64,000 nt of DNA, taken from NCBI GenBank assembly GCA_029891345.1, contig CM057005.1:60219760-60283759 (forward strand), in the 5' to 3' direction. Positions 21,051 to 32,157 of the stretch are shown piece after piece; positions within the stretch are counted from its first letter, which is position 1, and each line of letters starts with the position of its first letter. The notes under the pieces were generated by a model. It ran no database searches and was not told where the DNA came from. It saw only the letters and a program-made list of their open reading frames with translations. Origin of the DNA: Dryococelus australis (taxonomy: Eukaryota; Arthropoda; Insecta; Phasmatodea; Phasmatidae). A program made the position numbers and the translations under genes.

Positions 21051-21312
21051 CTATTGATGGCATAGATAGCACTTTTGAAAGCCCTGCTTACGATATGCTT
21101 GTGTGCGTATTGTGTATACTTCCGCCTTATGTAAAATTAATATTGCCATGTGCGTCATCACTTTATTCAGACGTCGGTCAAGTAAAATATGTCAAGTTAT
21201 TAGGAAAGTACATATTTTACAAATCTGCTAATTTTTACACATCGACGCTTAAAAAATAACTGAAAGCGAAAGAAATAATTTAATTTATTACAAATGGTTA
21301 CCTAACACTTAC
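21046..21312 (-). mobile_element. Family A MITE, inverted and truncated
   Basis: Runs from TAGGCTATTGATGGCATAGA through GAAAGCCCTGCTTACGATAT, CTTCCGCCTTATGTAAAATT and TTACAAATGGTTACCTAACACTT, where it stops. The last about 150 bp of the family are missing. A complete copy in the opposite orientation begins 23 bp later. Confidence 0.8.
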
Positions 21313-21334
21313 TTAAACTTACGCCCGAGGATTA

Positions 21335-21762
21335 AAGGCTGTTCACGATAAAGTGAGCACTTTTGAAATCAACCTTAGAAAAATGTCACTGCCCATGACT
21401 GAATATACTTCAACGAGCGCACTGAGTGATATGCGCCCGGTAAAGTTGGTCAAGATGGAGGAGAGAGTAGTTCCATATATTAACGTCGAAAAAAAGTGTT
21501 AGATGACCATTTGCGATAATTTTAATTATTTATCTCGCTATCTCGCTTTCTGTATTTTGTAATGCCGGGAAGTGTAAAAATGAGCGGATTTATACAATAT
21601 TTACATTTATAAAAATTTCACTGTTTCACTTGACCAACGCATGGATAAAGCAACGAGGCCCATGACAATGTTAATTTTACATAAGGTGGAAGAATATACA
21701 ACATGCATTCAAGTAGATCTTTAGCAGGGCTTTCAAAAGTGCTCATTTTACCATGAACAGCC
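21335..21762 (+). mobile_element. Family A MITE, complete copy, TA-flanked
   Basis: A 428-bp copy from AAGGCTGTTCACGATAAAGT to CATTTTACCATGAACAGCC. TA lies on both sides (21333-21334 and 21763-21764). It is a good reference copy for the family. With the truncated copy at 21046-21312 it forms an inverted pair. Confidence 0.9.
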
Positions 21763-21775
21763 TATACCTGTGATT

Positions 21776-21836
21776 TGAACTCGAGAGCCTCCCGTGCCCC
21801 AGACCGACTGCGCCACGAGAGGTCGGCTCCGATATT
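21776..21836 (-). repeat. tRNA-like head
   Basis: The minus strand reads CTCGTGGCGCAGTCGGTCTG, then GGGAGGCTCTCGAGTTCAAA. These carry A-box (TGGCGCAGTCGG) and B-box (GAGTTCAAATC) similarity. The outer stems do not pair convincingly, so a SINE head or tRNA pseudogene is more likely than a tRNA gene. Confidence 0.45.
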
Positions 21837-23749
21837 ATCCTTCACCACTAATTCCAGGTAAGAGCTGCGAGTGCAAGAGATAGTAAAGTCTACTGGTCTA
21901 AATTGTTGGTCTTTTCAGATACGTGTATTTTACTTTCGTTAGTCTCGTGGTTTTTGCGAATGAACCTGATCACAACCAGGAAAGGTGACATTTTCTTACG
22001 TAGTAAAGTAGGCTTAATTACATCCTTACCAGTAGTAGGAGCGAGGCCATTCTGGCCCACTTCATTAGAATGATAGAGGATGGAGGGGAATTGCTTAGTT
22101 TGCATATGCAAATGAGATTTAATAATTTTTTATTGATTAATTCTATTAATTAAATTGATTAATCAGATAATCGATTAGTAAATAATGTTTTGATTTCAAT
22201 TTATTATATTAAAGAATTCTTTGATATCAACATTTTTTATTATTTTATTGGTGTCATAAGGGTGATATTGATGGAGCAGGATCGATGTGTATTCTGTGAC
22301 GTCCTGTGGCCGACTTACCATAGTAGTGAGGTAATGGTTTAAATAGGAGTTAATGTTGGTGTAAGAGTGGTATAAGGAACATTTTATGCGTTTTTAGTTG
22401 GTGACATATGCTAATAATGAGCAGGTTGCTCTCTGATTGCATACTGAGGATTTAGGTACGGGAGAAATGGTGGGCGAAGTAAATATTTTTTTAATGAAAA
22501 GAGATTTTCAAATAGGTTACTGAACTTCAATCCTCAATCAAAAGACTTTAACTCTCTGACTGAAATGCCACAAGCTGTTCGTACTGTAGAGTTTCATTGA
22601 AATAATATATATTTTTTCTGGATACAGTATTTTTAATAAAAATATTTCACATGCCTTCAGTTATTTTTATCATCGTGTAGTCTGTTGAAATTTGTTAAGC
22701 ATTTTGGGGAATATTTCTTAGTAATATGTTACATCTACTTTGGTCATTTCTATTTAGTGGGCTTATCTCATAGTTGATATATATGTATAATATATACACA
22801 CTCTCTGTTTTACACTGATTGAAAACTACCTGCATGCTCGGTTCGCAAACATGTCTTGCAATAAAATTTGTGGATAAGAGGGTTCACTCTGAAACTTTAA
22901 ATGTAAAGGGCTAAAGATAGTTTTAAATTACTTTGTTAGGGCTTTATGCAGAAGCCCTTTTAACATTAGACTTTGGAATTGATGTACAGCATTTGAGCTC
23001 TCTTGTTAAGGATGGTATAACATTTAAAAACTGATATTTGTTTAGGCATGAATGCACCTTAGTATTTTTCTTGATATTGTGATTGACTATTTTTTTTTAT
23101 TCTTAAGACACTAGTTTGTGTTTTCTGGAAAAAAAACTGTCTGTTCACTGTCTCATAGTATATATTATTCACAGTGACTGAATTTCACTAATTTTCATAT
23201 GACATTAAATTTTTCACTATTTGTTGACAAGAACCAGTCACAATTTTTTCTCTTTTTTATTTATCACAGTAATTTTTTTCTTGTTTCTTAAGGTAAACAA
23301 AAACCTTTTTGTAAAGAGAACAAGGTATAATAAATATGCAAATTTGTCCAAGTATCCACCTTTCTGGTATATTTGGGCGTTAGAAATTGCAAAATAAACT
23401 TATAACAGACATAATTTGTGTTTAGTAGAAAAATATATACATTAGTTAGCTTCAAAAAATCGTATCAGGGTTTAAAATACAGTATTGTAATGTGTTAATT
23501 TCAATTTTGAAATGCAGTGTTTTGCTCAAATATATGTTCATTTGCTATAAATGTTAGTTGGTCGCCTTAGATATGAAGATTGGTGTAAAAACTTTTAGAG
23601 AATATTTATGTAAGTACGTTTAAAAATGTTTGAATAGCAAAACTTTTTAATAGCAATTTGTTTGGTTTCAAGTTGTTTGGTATCAGAAAACATTACCTAA
23701 CAAAAATGTTGGGTGAGAGTTTCCTGGACTTGAAATATTTTTTTATGGA

Positions 23750-24560
23750 ATAAATGTGCTTTGCTGGAGATGTGATATTCTCCTGGATGGGGCAAGCCTG
23801 CCTCGAAAGGCTTGGGTCGGCAGGCATGTGCTGGTCGGGCGAGATGGTTTCCACGGGCAGGCAACTGGTGTCCGCCGACTCTCCCACCTGTCGCAAGGCG
23901 AGAGATTGCGATTTACTCTTTGTCAGTATCGGGAGCCGTGCTGGGGAGCTGGTGTGAGGTTGGACTGCACAGGCTTTGTTGAGCGCTCGGCAGACGATAG
24001 CGAATGGTGTATTGTCGGCCTCGCGATGTGGAGTTCTTGGAGTGGCATGGGTGGGGGGAAGTGTCGGTCATAATTTTTCGGGTTGGTGTTTAGCACAGGC
24101 AAAGGCTTCCATGCAGGGAAAGGGGTGGGTTGATAAGGTGGTGTCAGAGGAATGTGCATGCCCAGTAGAACTCTTCAGGGAAAGTCGGGGGCAGGGTTGG
24201 GGATGGTCTCCAATAGCTGGTACTTTCTGAGTGCAGCAGACGAAACTGTAAACTCTGTGTTCCTCCTTGTTCTGTGTTGTCTTCATGTCGCTCGAAGCCG
24301 TTAGATGAATGATCTGTTGCTTTTTTTTGGTGGTTTGAGAGGTTTCTCCTTGCTGACTTCACATTGGAGTAGGTGGGGTGAAACAGCGAAATGGGTGGTC
24401 TAGAGCATCATGAGAACTTGCAGGTATATCTTCGACCGTGTCTTGCGCGCGGTAGAGGAGGCAGGGGCAGGCAGAGAAATTTTCAGGTTTCAAAGAACTT
24501 TCAGTTACAAACGAGCTGCCGGCCTGTCTCGTTGGGTACCACAAGGCATTGAACATTGAT
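23750..24560. other. GC-richer core of the 3.6-kb element
   Basis: The GC content rises sharply here relative to the flanking AT-rich interior. Overlapping frames of 65-105 codons exist on both strands; none has a recognisable domain, start context or consistent codon bias. It might be a decayed gene carried by the element or a separate insertion. I cannot decide from sequence alone. Confidence 0.3.
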
Positions 24561-25314
24561 CACATCCCATACACTTACAGTTTTCTCTCACATGTTCGGA
24601 TAAATACATCGGTTTTTATTTAATTATGCGATCATTGAGAGTTATGCGACTATCGATAAAATTTCGAGGAATTACTGCGATTTTAACGTGCAGTAAGAGG
24701 TAGGTCAATTTCTTGGATAGTTGTGTGTGGCTAAATTAATTTCTTGGTGTATTCATTTAGTTTTGTAAGGTTTTAGGTAAAAGATTGTTCATCTAGTTTA
24801 ACCTATATTTTGTTGCATGTTTACAGAGCCGATGAGGGGGAAGCGAGCAAAGTATGTGTACTTTTGATGAGAGGGGATCTTTGTCAGTGGAGGGGGGTTT
24901 ATGATACCTGTAGTAATGGTGAGATATTATTTTATATTGGTTGGGCACTTGTTTAGCTTAATTAAATTTGTTTAATGATAAGTTAGCATTTGAAATATAA
25001 TATATTTCGTTAAAATATTAATATAAATTGCATGATTGAAGTCGGTTTAATGTTATCTGATTAATCATTAACCAGAAGACTTTAAAGTTCGATAACCTAT
25101 TTGAACATATATTTTAATTTAAAAAATATTTACTTAGCTGAAAGAAAACATTTTTCCATGTCCAAATCTTCAGTGTGCAACCAGAGAGCAGCCTGTTCAT
25201 TATTCACATGTGTCACCAACAAAAAAAAAAAAACATAAAATGGTCCTTATACCACTCTTACACCAACATTTGCTCCCATATAAACAATTAAAACCCACTC
25301 CTCTGGTAAGTCCA

Positions 25315-25326
25315 CCCCCCCCCCCC
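25315..25326. repeat. Poly-C run
   Basis: Twelve consecutive C within the right arm of the large element; one of about a dozen such runs in the window. Confidence 0.95.
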
Positions 25327-25708
25327 TACGACGCCACAGAGTACACATGGATCCTGCTCCGCCAATATCACCCTTATGAGAACAATAAACTAATTAAAAA
25401 ATTGGTGTTAAAAAAATAATTCTTTAATATGAAAAAAATTTATCTCAAAACATGCTTTTCTTAATCGATCAATCCAATCAATCAATTTAATTAATCAATC
25501 CATCTAATGAATCGAGTTAATGAATCAAACAATTATTTATACTCATTTGAACATGCAAATTAGGCAATTATGCAAACTAGGTCGCTCCATCCTCATGCTA
25601 TTCTAATAAAATGGGCCAGAATGGCCTCGCTCCTATTACTATTACCTTTCTGTTTTAATGCCTTAGTGAATTGAGTATGATCACACAAATCTTTATACAT
25701 TAGTGATC

Positions 25709-26113
25709 TAGATTTTTCACGATTAATTGAGAACTTTGTGAAAGAAACCTTCGGAAAATGTCACTGCCCCTAACTGCATATATTTTTAACATGCGCCCAA
25801 TAAAGTAGGTAATGCCGGGGGGGAAAGTAGTTTCATGTCTTAAACGTTGAATTCATAGTGTTAGATAAACATTTGTGAATACAAAAATAATTTTTTCTCC
25901 TTGCATTTTTTTTCCCGTGTTAGTGTAAGAATTTGCAAATTCGTAAAGTATTTACGTTTCTAATAATTGAATAGTTTCACTTGACTGGTGTGTGAATAAA
26001 GTGATCAGGGCCGTTGCTATGTTAATTTTACGTACCGCGGAAAAATACACAATACGCACGAAAGTAGAATTTAATCAGGGCTTTCAAAAGTGCTCAGTTT
26101 ACAGTGAACAGCC
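25709..26113 (+). mobile_element. Family A MITE, diverged copy
   Basis: The left end is decayed (TTTTTCACGATTAATTGAGA). The landmarks AAAATGTCACTGCCCCTAAC, ATGCGCCCAATAAAGT, CTTAAACGTTGAATT and GGGCTTTCAAAAGTGCTCAG are clear. It ends ACAGTGAACAGCC. It is more diverged than neighbouring copies, so probably older. Confidence 0.75.
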
Positions 26114-28030
26114 AATACTGTCTAATGACCACAATTTTTTTTCTTTGAAGCGTCGCAAAATATTTATTTACGACTCCGTAAAGGCGAAGCAATCATTTAC
26201 AAAGGTAGGATGAATGCAAAACATAGAGCGCACACCAGGGAATTTTTTTTCTCGCGAACTTTACCCCCCCCCCCCCCCATTATTTTTGACGGGGGAATAT
26301 TGACTGTTCTACGCGGGGAAAGTGAGTTATACTGGGAATGGTACGCGGCCGTATTCCGAGGACCGGACAGATACAGAGGGCATCTCACTTCCCGCATAGA
26401 AGTTTTAGCGGTAATATTTCATTTCAGTGTTTCGCGCAGTGGTTGGAAAAGGTGTCTGTGGCGGGTGGGGGGGGGGAGGGAGGGGGACGTGGCGGACTAG
26501 TTCGGAATGAAACAGAGCCGGTGTAGAGATATATATCGCGCGAGCCGTATCAGCTGGAATGACCACGGTTTTGCTCACATAACCGACGACCTGCCATTTG
26601 TATCGCTCGTGACGCGACGTGTAAACACGCACATCTACTCCTGCGCCTGTTCCTCCCCCTCCCCCCTACAAGTGTCGTAAATTACACTAAACGCGCAGAT
26701 AACGTCGGATGCGAAAGGTCGAGCCAAAAAAAAAAAAAAAACTGAAACAAGAATGACACGGATGTGTACGCGCGCGCTCGCACGGCTCGATATGGGAGCA
26801 TGTCTATGCGCATCCTAACTGATAAATATGAGAAAAAAATATCGTGCAGGATTCCAGTTTTACAGTAGTTAAAGCCAGCTGGTAAAATACTGAGTTGTGT
26901 GAAATCTAGACATTTTATATTTCATACGTATATACATATATGCGAAGAGGAAATGATGGAAGTTACATACTGGTGGGGTGGGTACACATTATTCATTGTG
27001 CAATCTATCGCCGTTTCCTCGTCGTCATGTCATTTGCACGACGCTAAAACAATGATGGAGCTCTTGGAAACACGATTGTTTTGTCCGCTGTAGTTTAATT
27101 AGCCGAACCGTTCAAAGAAACAACCGATACGGCATCTTCTTGGGTTCAATGAACTTTTGAGGAGTTCTCGAAAACACATGTTCCCGTTTGCACCCTCTTA
27201 GGGATTGAATTTTAAAATACATTTTCTTAGTGGGCGGCTCCTGGATCCTAAGGGGAAGCCATTTCTATGTTTTCGTGCTTTTATGTCAAGCAGTTTGGCC
27301 TGTGCGTTGTTGAGTGAGTGATGCCAGTTAGTCAGTCGGTCACTCCACATTATACATAGAGTTATAGGGCGGTTAGTTAACAAGTTGTAGCAGTGATTTC
27401 AGCCTTGTTACCAATTTGAAAAACTCTTGCCATAAAGCCTCTTCTTAAAATTTAAAAAATCCCGGTGATCGATTTTAGATTGATGTTTCATTACGTCGCA
27501 CTGAGAATATTGAGCGGGAGGAATGATGATGATGACTGGATCGAGGTCGCATACGCTACCTTTTTATCGGCTTTAGTGACGTAGCAAAAAAAAAAAAAAA
27601 AAAAAAGCCCGACATTCAATGCATACTGAAACAGAAATTTCAGGCGTGTTTTTTTTTCCACTCCGACATCGTTTCACATATAAATGCCCTACATACCTGG
27701 CCAACTGTTAAAAGCTGACGGGTCGGTTCTATTAATATGGATTTTCCTACAAAATAATTTGCATTACAATTGTTTATTTCGTTTCTATAGGAGTTGTATT
27801 CAATCATGATTTCACAATTTAATAGCACAAAGTCATATTAACGTTTGTTGCATAACCATTGTTACTTAACAAGTCTTCGTAGCGTTTTTATTTGAAGTTT
27901 TATTAAGTTATGCCACTAAAACGCATTTGGTAAAAATCGGTCGACAAATTCCATAACTTTTCACAGACCCTAACTTACCTGCCGAAATGAGATAATTCAC
28001 ACTGTAAGAAGAGTCACGATCTCCTTCAAG
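26114..28030. other. No gene seen; homopolymer-rich DNA
   Basis: Holds a 15-base poly-C (26264-26278), a G-rich patch at about 26460-26490 and poly-A runs at about 26727 and 27586. The many overlapping short frames (26197-26632) are translations of these runs and of GC-richer DNA on both strands. No domain was recognised. Confidence 0.4.
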
Positions 28031-28227
28031 GCGATCGTGCCGGACGATGTCGCTGATCGATGGGTTTTCTGGGGTTGGTAAGGAAGGGAGCGAAGGGGGG
28101 GGGGGGATGCTACTTTTCCCCCGTTCCTGAATTCTGGCAGTGCTCCATACCCTATTTAACCTTCATGGGCTCTCACGACCTCGTTGTCAAGAGCCGCCCA
28201 AATATCTCAACTCAGCTCAACTCAACT
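28031..28227 (+). mobile_element. SINE E, 5'-truncated, with poly-G insertion
   Basis: The family body starts at GCGATCGTGCCGGACGATGT and includes GGGTTTTCTGGGG, CTGAATTCTGGCAGTGCTCC, GGCTCTCACGACCTCGTTGT and AAGAGCCGCCCAAATATCTC. It ends in CAACTCAGCTCAACTCAACT. The tRNA-like head is missing. A run of 12 G (28095-28106) interrupts the body. Confidence 0.8.
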
Positions 28228-29417
28228 ACTTCAAGACCTATATAAAATCGTACAAGGATGTTTTTCGCGATTTCAAAAAACTAACAGATAATAAGGAAAA
28301 CATTTTTTTTTTTTTTTTTTACGGTGGCCCCTGGATTTTTGTAACATATCTTTAGCTAATCATGCCTAAAAATGAACTAAGACAAGGCCTTGAAGTTACC
28401 CCTGTTTAATTTCCTGCAGATGATTTAGTTAATTGCATTTGTTCATTATGAAAACAGTAGAATTTTGACTTTAACATGTAATTTTACAAAAACCCTTGGT
28501 GGCCTATAAATATTTTCAACGTACTCCATTGCTACACTATGTTCTCCCAGACAGAAAACCAAGTCGGAGTCATAAAACGTGCCTACACGAAAGCTAGCCG
28601 AGAGTGGACGTAGTCAAAATATATACGTAAAACGTATACTAAATCCCATCAGGATAATTAAACGAAAAAACTGAAAAACCGAAAGGACTACTCGTTCTTA
28701 GTGTTTGTTTCATGACTCGAAACTTGGTTTTCCGTGATGACATTCTGTGCCAATACAGTATGTTTGTACAGCCCCATTGAAAGAATCTTTCAAGACAAAA
28801 AGCCACAGATTTTATTTTTCAAAAGATAAAATCCCGAATTGCTTATGCACAAATAACGAAAACTAACCTACCCAAAGAAATGAGATGATTTCTAAAATTA
28901 AAGGAATTCTTGCAAATTTTTTATTTGTCGCTACCCCTGAATTTTTTTAAATATAAATTTGCTAGGCATGCTTTAAATGTAAACTAACACAACACTTGTA
29001 CATTACAAAAAGAGTAGAGTTTGACAAGTCAGTTTGCCAAGAAAAAAAACACGCGTTATAAACAAAATTTCTCTGAGGAAAAAGCAGTCGCAGATAATGT
29101 CTACAAGTTGATTAGTATAAGGTACAGTTATAAAATAAATAAAAAAAAATTTTTTTCGTGGTTAACGTCAGGTTTTTTTTTTTCTCTCTCTCGCTCTCTT
29201 TCTCTCTCTCTCAAAAGATGTAATCGCGAAGTGCTTATGCTGCGCGAATAGGCTACACGAACGCTTCGCCACTCCACGTCGCGTAGCGTTGTACCGAGCG
29301 ACGGAGCGAGCTGGTCAGCCTTACGTACTCTTATCGCCTCACAACTATTAATGAGGAAGCACGTCCCAGGCTCAAGTGGACCTTCCGACTCCCACTTCGC
29401 GCCTCTGGACCGGCGCG
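28228..29417. other. AT-rich DNA with unnamed diverged repeats
   Basis: Poly-T at about 28303-28320 and a (CT)n patch at about 29177-29213. Two segments (about 28320-28500 and 28915-29035) share a CGNTRNCCCCTG-ATTTTT block and later words, suggesting a diverged repeat. The frame at 29128-29520 runs through (CT)n and the 38-bp repeats, so it is not a gene. Confidence 0.35.
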
Positions 29418-29531
29418 GTGACCGACCGGCTCTCATCTGCGCATGCGTGTCGCGTGTGACCGACCAGTTCTCTTCTACGCATGCGTGTCGCGTGTGACCG
29501 ACAGGCTCTCTTCCGCGCATGTGTGTGCAAT
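29418..29531. repeat. 38-bp GC-rich tandem repeat, three units
   Basis: Units start at 29418, 29456 and 29494 with GTGACCGACCGGCTCTCATC and continue with TGCGCATGCGTGTCGCGT. Two further diverged units lie at 30245-30310. Each unit holds the palindrome GCGCATGCG, close to the NRF-1/ewg binding motif. Confidence 0.85.
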
Positions 29532-30236
29532 GTTGCCAACACGGAAAGAGGCAATTTCGCTACAGCTGTAGTAAAATTCCGCTACATTACGCTACACAAC
29601 TAATCTCTTTCTTTTTTTTAACTTTATTCTAATAATTCGGCGGAAAATGTGCCTGGTCTAAACACCGAAGCTTGTACAGCCCGAAATACAATATAAATCT
29701 CGGAAAACAACTAAAAGCGTGAACAAACACGACTATAAACTCGCCAAAATACACACGCAAAATTACATCACAACCCCAACGCCGAGGTCCAAAAATCAGA
29801 ACCGTCACAGACGGCAAGAACTTCTGCTACTCAACTATTAATGGGAGAAAAAAATACCTTTATGATAACAGGTGATAAAATCAGAAGGGTGAAGATGTCA
29901 GAGATTCATTAACGATAAAGGTGTATTCTGAACATTATGATGTCTTCAGCGCAGTGGTGATATTGATGGTAGCAATAGTACATGGTCGCCGAACAAATTA
30001 TATGTTCACAAAATTAGAATATTATTAGAATATTAACAAATAAAAAATGTTTAAGCTTTAAAAAGTAAACCTAACTCTGCTACGAATAGTTTTGAAGCCC
30101 CAGTGGCTTTTTTTGCGGGTGCCAGCGGCATGCTAGAAAGTCGTTACATTATCTATGTTTATAATGTTTCGCCGCTTTGTTTCCCCAAGGTTTGAATGTC
30201 GCTATGCGTAGCGGAATTCCACTACTGTTGGCAACA
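29531..30236. mobile_element. TIR element (ends TGTTGCCAACA) inside the 38-bp repeats
   Basis: The left end, TGTTGCCAACA at 29531-29541, is mirrored by TGTTGGCAACA at 30226-30236. Further in, AAATTCCGCTACATTACGC matches the inverse of GCGTAGCGGAATTCC. Units of the 38-bp repeat lie on both sides, as if the element had split an array. The interior is AT-rich and non-coding. No clear target-site duplication was found. Confidence 0.55.
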
Positions 30237-30244
30237 CTATGCGC

Positions 30245-30310
30245 GTGACCGACCGGTTCTCTTCTGCGCATGCGTGTTACCGACCGGGCTCATTTCTGCG
30301 CACGCGCAGC
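30245..30310. repeat. 38-bp GC-rich repeat, two diverged units
   Basis: GTGACCGACCGGTTCTCTTC with TGCGCATGCGTGT, followed by a unit that has CGACCGGGCTCATTTCTGCG. It is the same family as 29418-29531. Confidence 0.75.
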
Positions 30311-30387
30311 TACCTTCCCCGCTTGGGGTGGCGTTCCAAAACATTAAGGTCTGTTTCCGATTAAAGACTGAAAAATTAAGACGTGTA

Positions 30388-30811
30388 AAGGCTGTTCACG
30401 ATAAAGTGAACACTTTTGAAATGAACATTTAAAAAATGTCACTACCCCTGCATGCATATATTTTAATGGGCGCTCTGAGTGCCATTTGTCCAGTAAAGTT
30501 GGTAACGGTGGATGGGAAGTAGTTCCATATCTTAACGTCGAATAAAAAGTGTTAGGTAACCATTTGTGATTACTTGAAATTAGTTCTTTCGATTAATGTT
30601 TTTTTTTTTAATCCAGCGAAGTGTAAAAATGAGCAGATTTGTACAGTATTTATATTCTTAATACTTTCACAATTTCATTTGACCGACGGATGAGTAAAGG
30701 GACGAGGCCTATAGAAATGTTAATTTTACACAAGGCGGGGGAATACACAACGTGCTCACAAGTATATCTTAAGCAGGGCTTTCAAAAGTGCTCATTTTAC
30801 CGTGAACAGCC
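30388..30811 (+). mobile_element. Family A MITE, complete copy, TA-flanked
   Basis: A 424-bp copy from AAGGCTGTTCACGATAAAGT to TTTTACCGTGAACAGCC, flanked by TA at 30386-30387 and 30812-30813. All interior landmarks are present. Confidence 0.9.
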
Positions 30812-30868
30812 TATACTTATTTCCCGTATATTTAACGAGTCATCAGCTTTGCAGTTTGTGAATGATCA

Positions 30869-30975
30869 TACAGGATGAGTCCTTTAAAAGAGGCCCCGTG
30901 AGACGTGTGTGTAACGGAGCGAGGGAATAAGGAAATATAGTCCCACGGGTCCTCTTTTAAAGGACTCACCTTGTA
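30869..30975. mobile_element. 107-bp near-perfect hairpin MITE
   Basis: The left arm, TACAGGATGAGTCCTTTAAA with AGAGGCCCCGTG, is mirrored by CACGGGTCCTCTTTTAAAGG followed by ACTCACCTTGTA. The arms of about 32 bp differ at about four positions and enclose a loop of about 43 bp. It lies 58 bp beyond a family A copy and is non-coding. Confidence 0.75.
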
Positions 30976-31956
30976 GCAGCTGTTAAGTATAGAGAATCAG
31001 ACTCGATTAGGAGACGAACGCAGCCGACAACCTGGAAAAATGGACAAGATTTAGATTAGTTACTATATTTCATTATTTGCGGTAACTGCTTGTGTAATCA
31101 GTTTGGAAAACTCGTGCTATGTTATAGAAGGGGAAGCCGGTGTCAACATTGGGCATTTACGTCAATAAATCTGAAAATGTTAATTAAAGCGAATTAAAAA
31201 ACTTCTTCCAAGAAATAAAATATGATGATGAACTATTCTTTAAATTAAGAGGATACTATCTCTCGATAAAAATAATTCACTGAATACGATTTCAAAATAC
31301 CACATAACCTATATCCACGAGGTAAATACAGCTTCCCGCCAACAGCAACTGTCACTGTGCTCTGATTGGCTAATTCGTCTTGCCTTGTACGTAATAAAAT
31401 ATAACACTCTCTTAAGTAAAGCCATGAACGCACACGACCCATGGGCGACCTCACACTGCAGCCATAAACCAATACCTTTGAAAACTTTCGTTTATATTCT
31501 AAGCACACTGCTTAAGGTTTCTGTCAAGTCAATCGTAAACCCACCCTTACTCTGCGAGTAAACTGTACTCTTTGGTTGTCCCAAAACACTTTGAGTAGAT
31601 GTTTTACTCTCTCTCGGCAGTGTCCCAAAACTGCAGAGTAATAATTACTTCGAGCATATCGCAAGAGCAAAACTTTTACACGCACTATTTCAGCGAGTAA
31701 CGAGTAGTAAACTGAAAATTGCGGAAAGTTTAGTAGAAATAAACAAATTGAAAGGAAATGCAGACATTCGTTTTACAGGCACACACGGGAAAATTACAAG
31801 TACCGGGTGATAACTTTTTTATTTATATTTAATAGTTAACTAATATTTTTATAAATCGCATGTCAAGCTTCTTATGTGTATAATCAATATTTTGAAAAAG
31901 AGAGAATTTGTGGAAAGGGTCAAATATAGTTTGAAATTTACATTGGTTGCTTAATC

Positions 31957-32006
<50 letters not shown>

Positions 32007-32155
32007 ATAACACAGAATGCTATTTACATCATGCTCGTTCGAAAACCAAGTTTAGATATGCTTTCCTCGGCTGTTACTCTAGTATATTATCGGAGTAACG
32101 TTTTGAAATGCCATCCTGGTCTTGTTACACCTATGAGTCACGCAGTGCCCAGGAC
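30976..32155. other. No gene seen; CCAAT-like motifs and a microsatellite
   Basis: AT-rich DNA with a (TG)n(TA)n microsatellite. A minus-strand frame at 31245-31508 lacks any domain. TCTGATTGGCTAATTCG at about 31360 looks like an inverted CCAAT/Y-box. Words GTCCCAAAAC and GAGTAA recur around 31545-31710 without a clear unit. Confidence 0.35.
31958..32007. repeat. (TG)n(TA)n compound microsatellite
   Basis: About 32 bp of TG followed by about 18 bp of TA. Confidence 0.95.
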
Positions 32156-32157
32156 TA

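Larger units (their letters stand above)
22035..25648. mobile_element. 3.6-kb element with ~425-500-bp inverted arms
   Basis: The left arm (about 22035-22460) is repeated inverted at about 25150-25648. Matched blocks, some with small differences, include GGAGCGAGGCCATTCTGGCC, GAGGATGGAG, AGAATTCTTT, AAGGGTGATATTG, GAGCAGGATC, AAGAGTGGTATAAGG and GCTCTCT. The 2.7-kb interior is AT-rich except for a GC-richer part at about 23750-24560. Open frames there (for example 23756-24073) resemble nothing I know. A third, single arm lies at 48505-48810. The superfamily is unassigned. Confidence 0.7.

Noticed and set aside
23756-24073. 105-codon frame in the core of the 3.6-kb element as a transposase candidate
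   Set aside because: No catalytic motif or domain is visible, frames on the opposite strand are as long, and wobble bias is absent.
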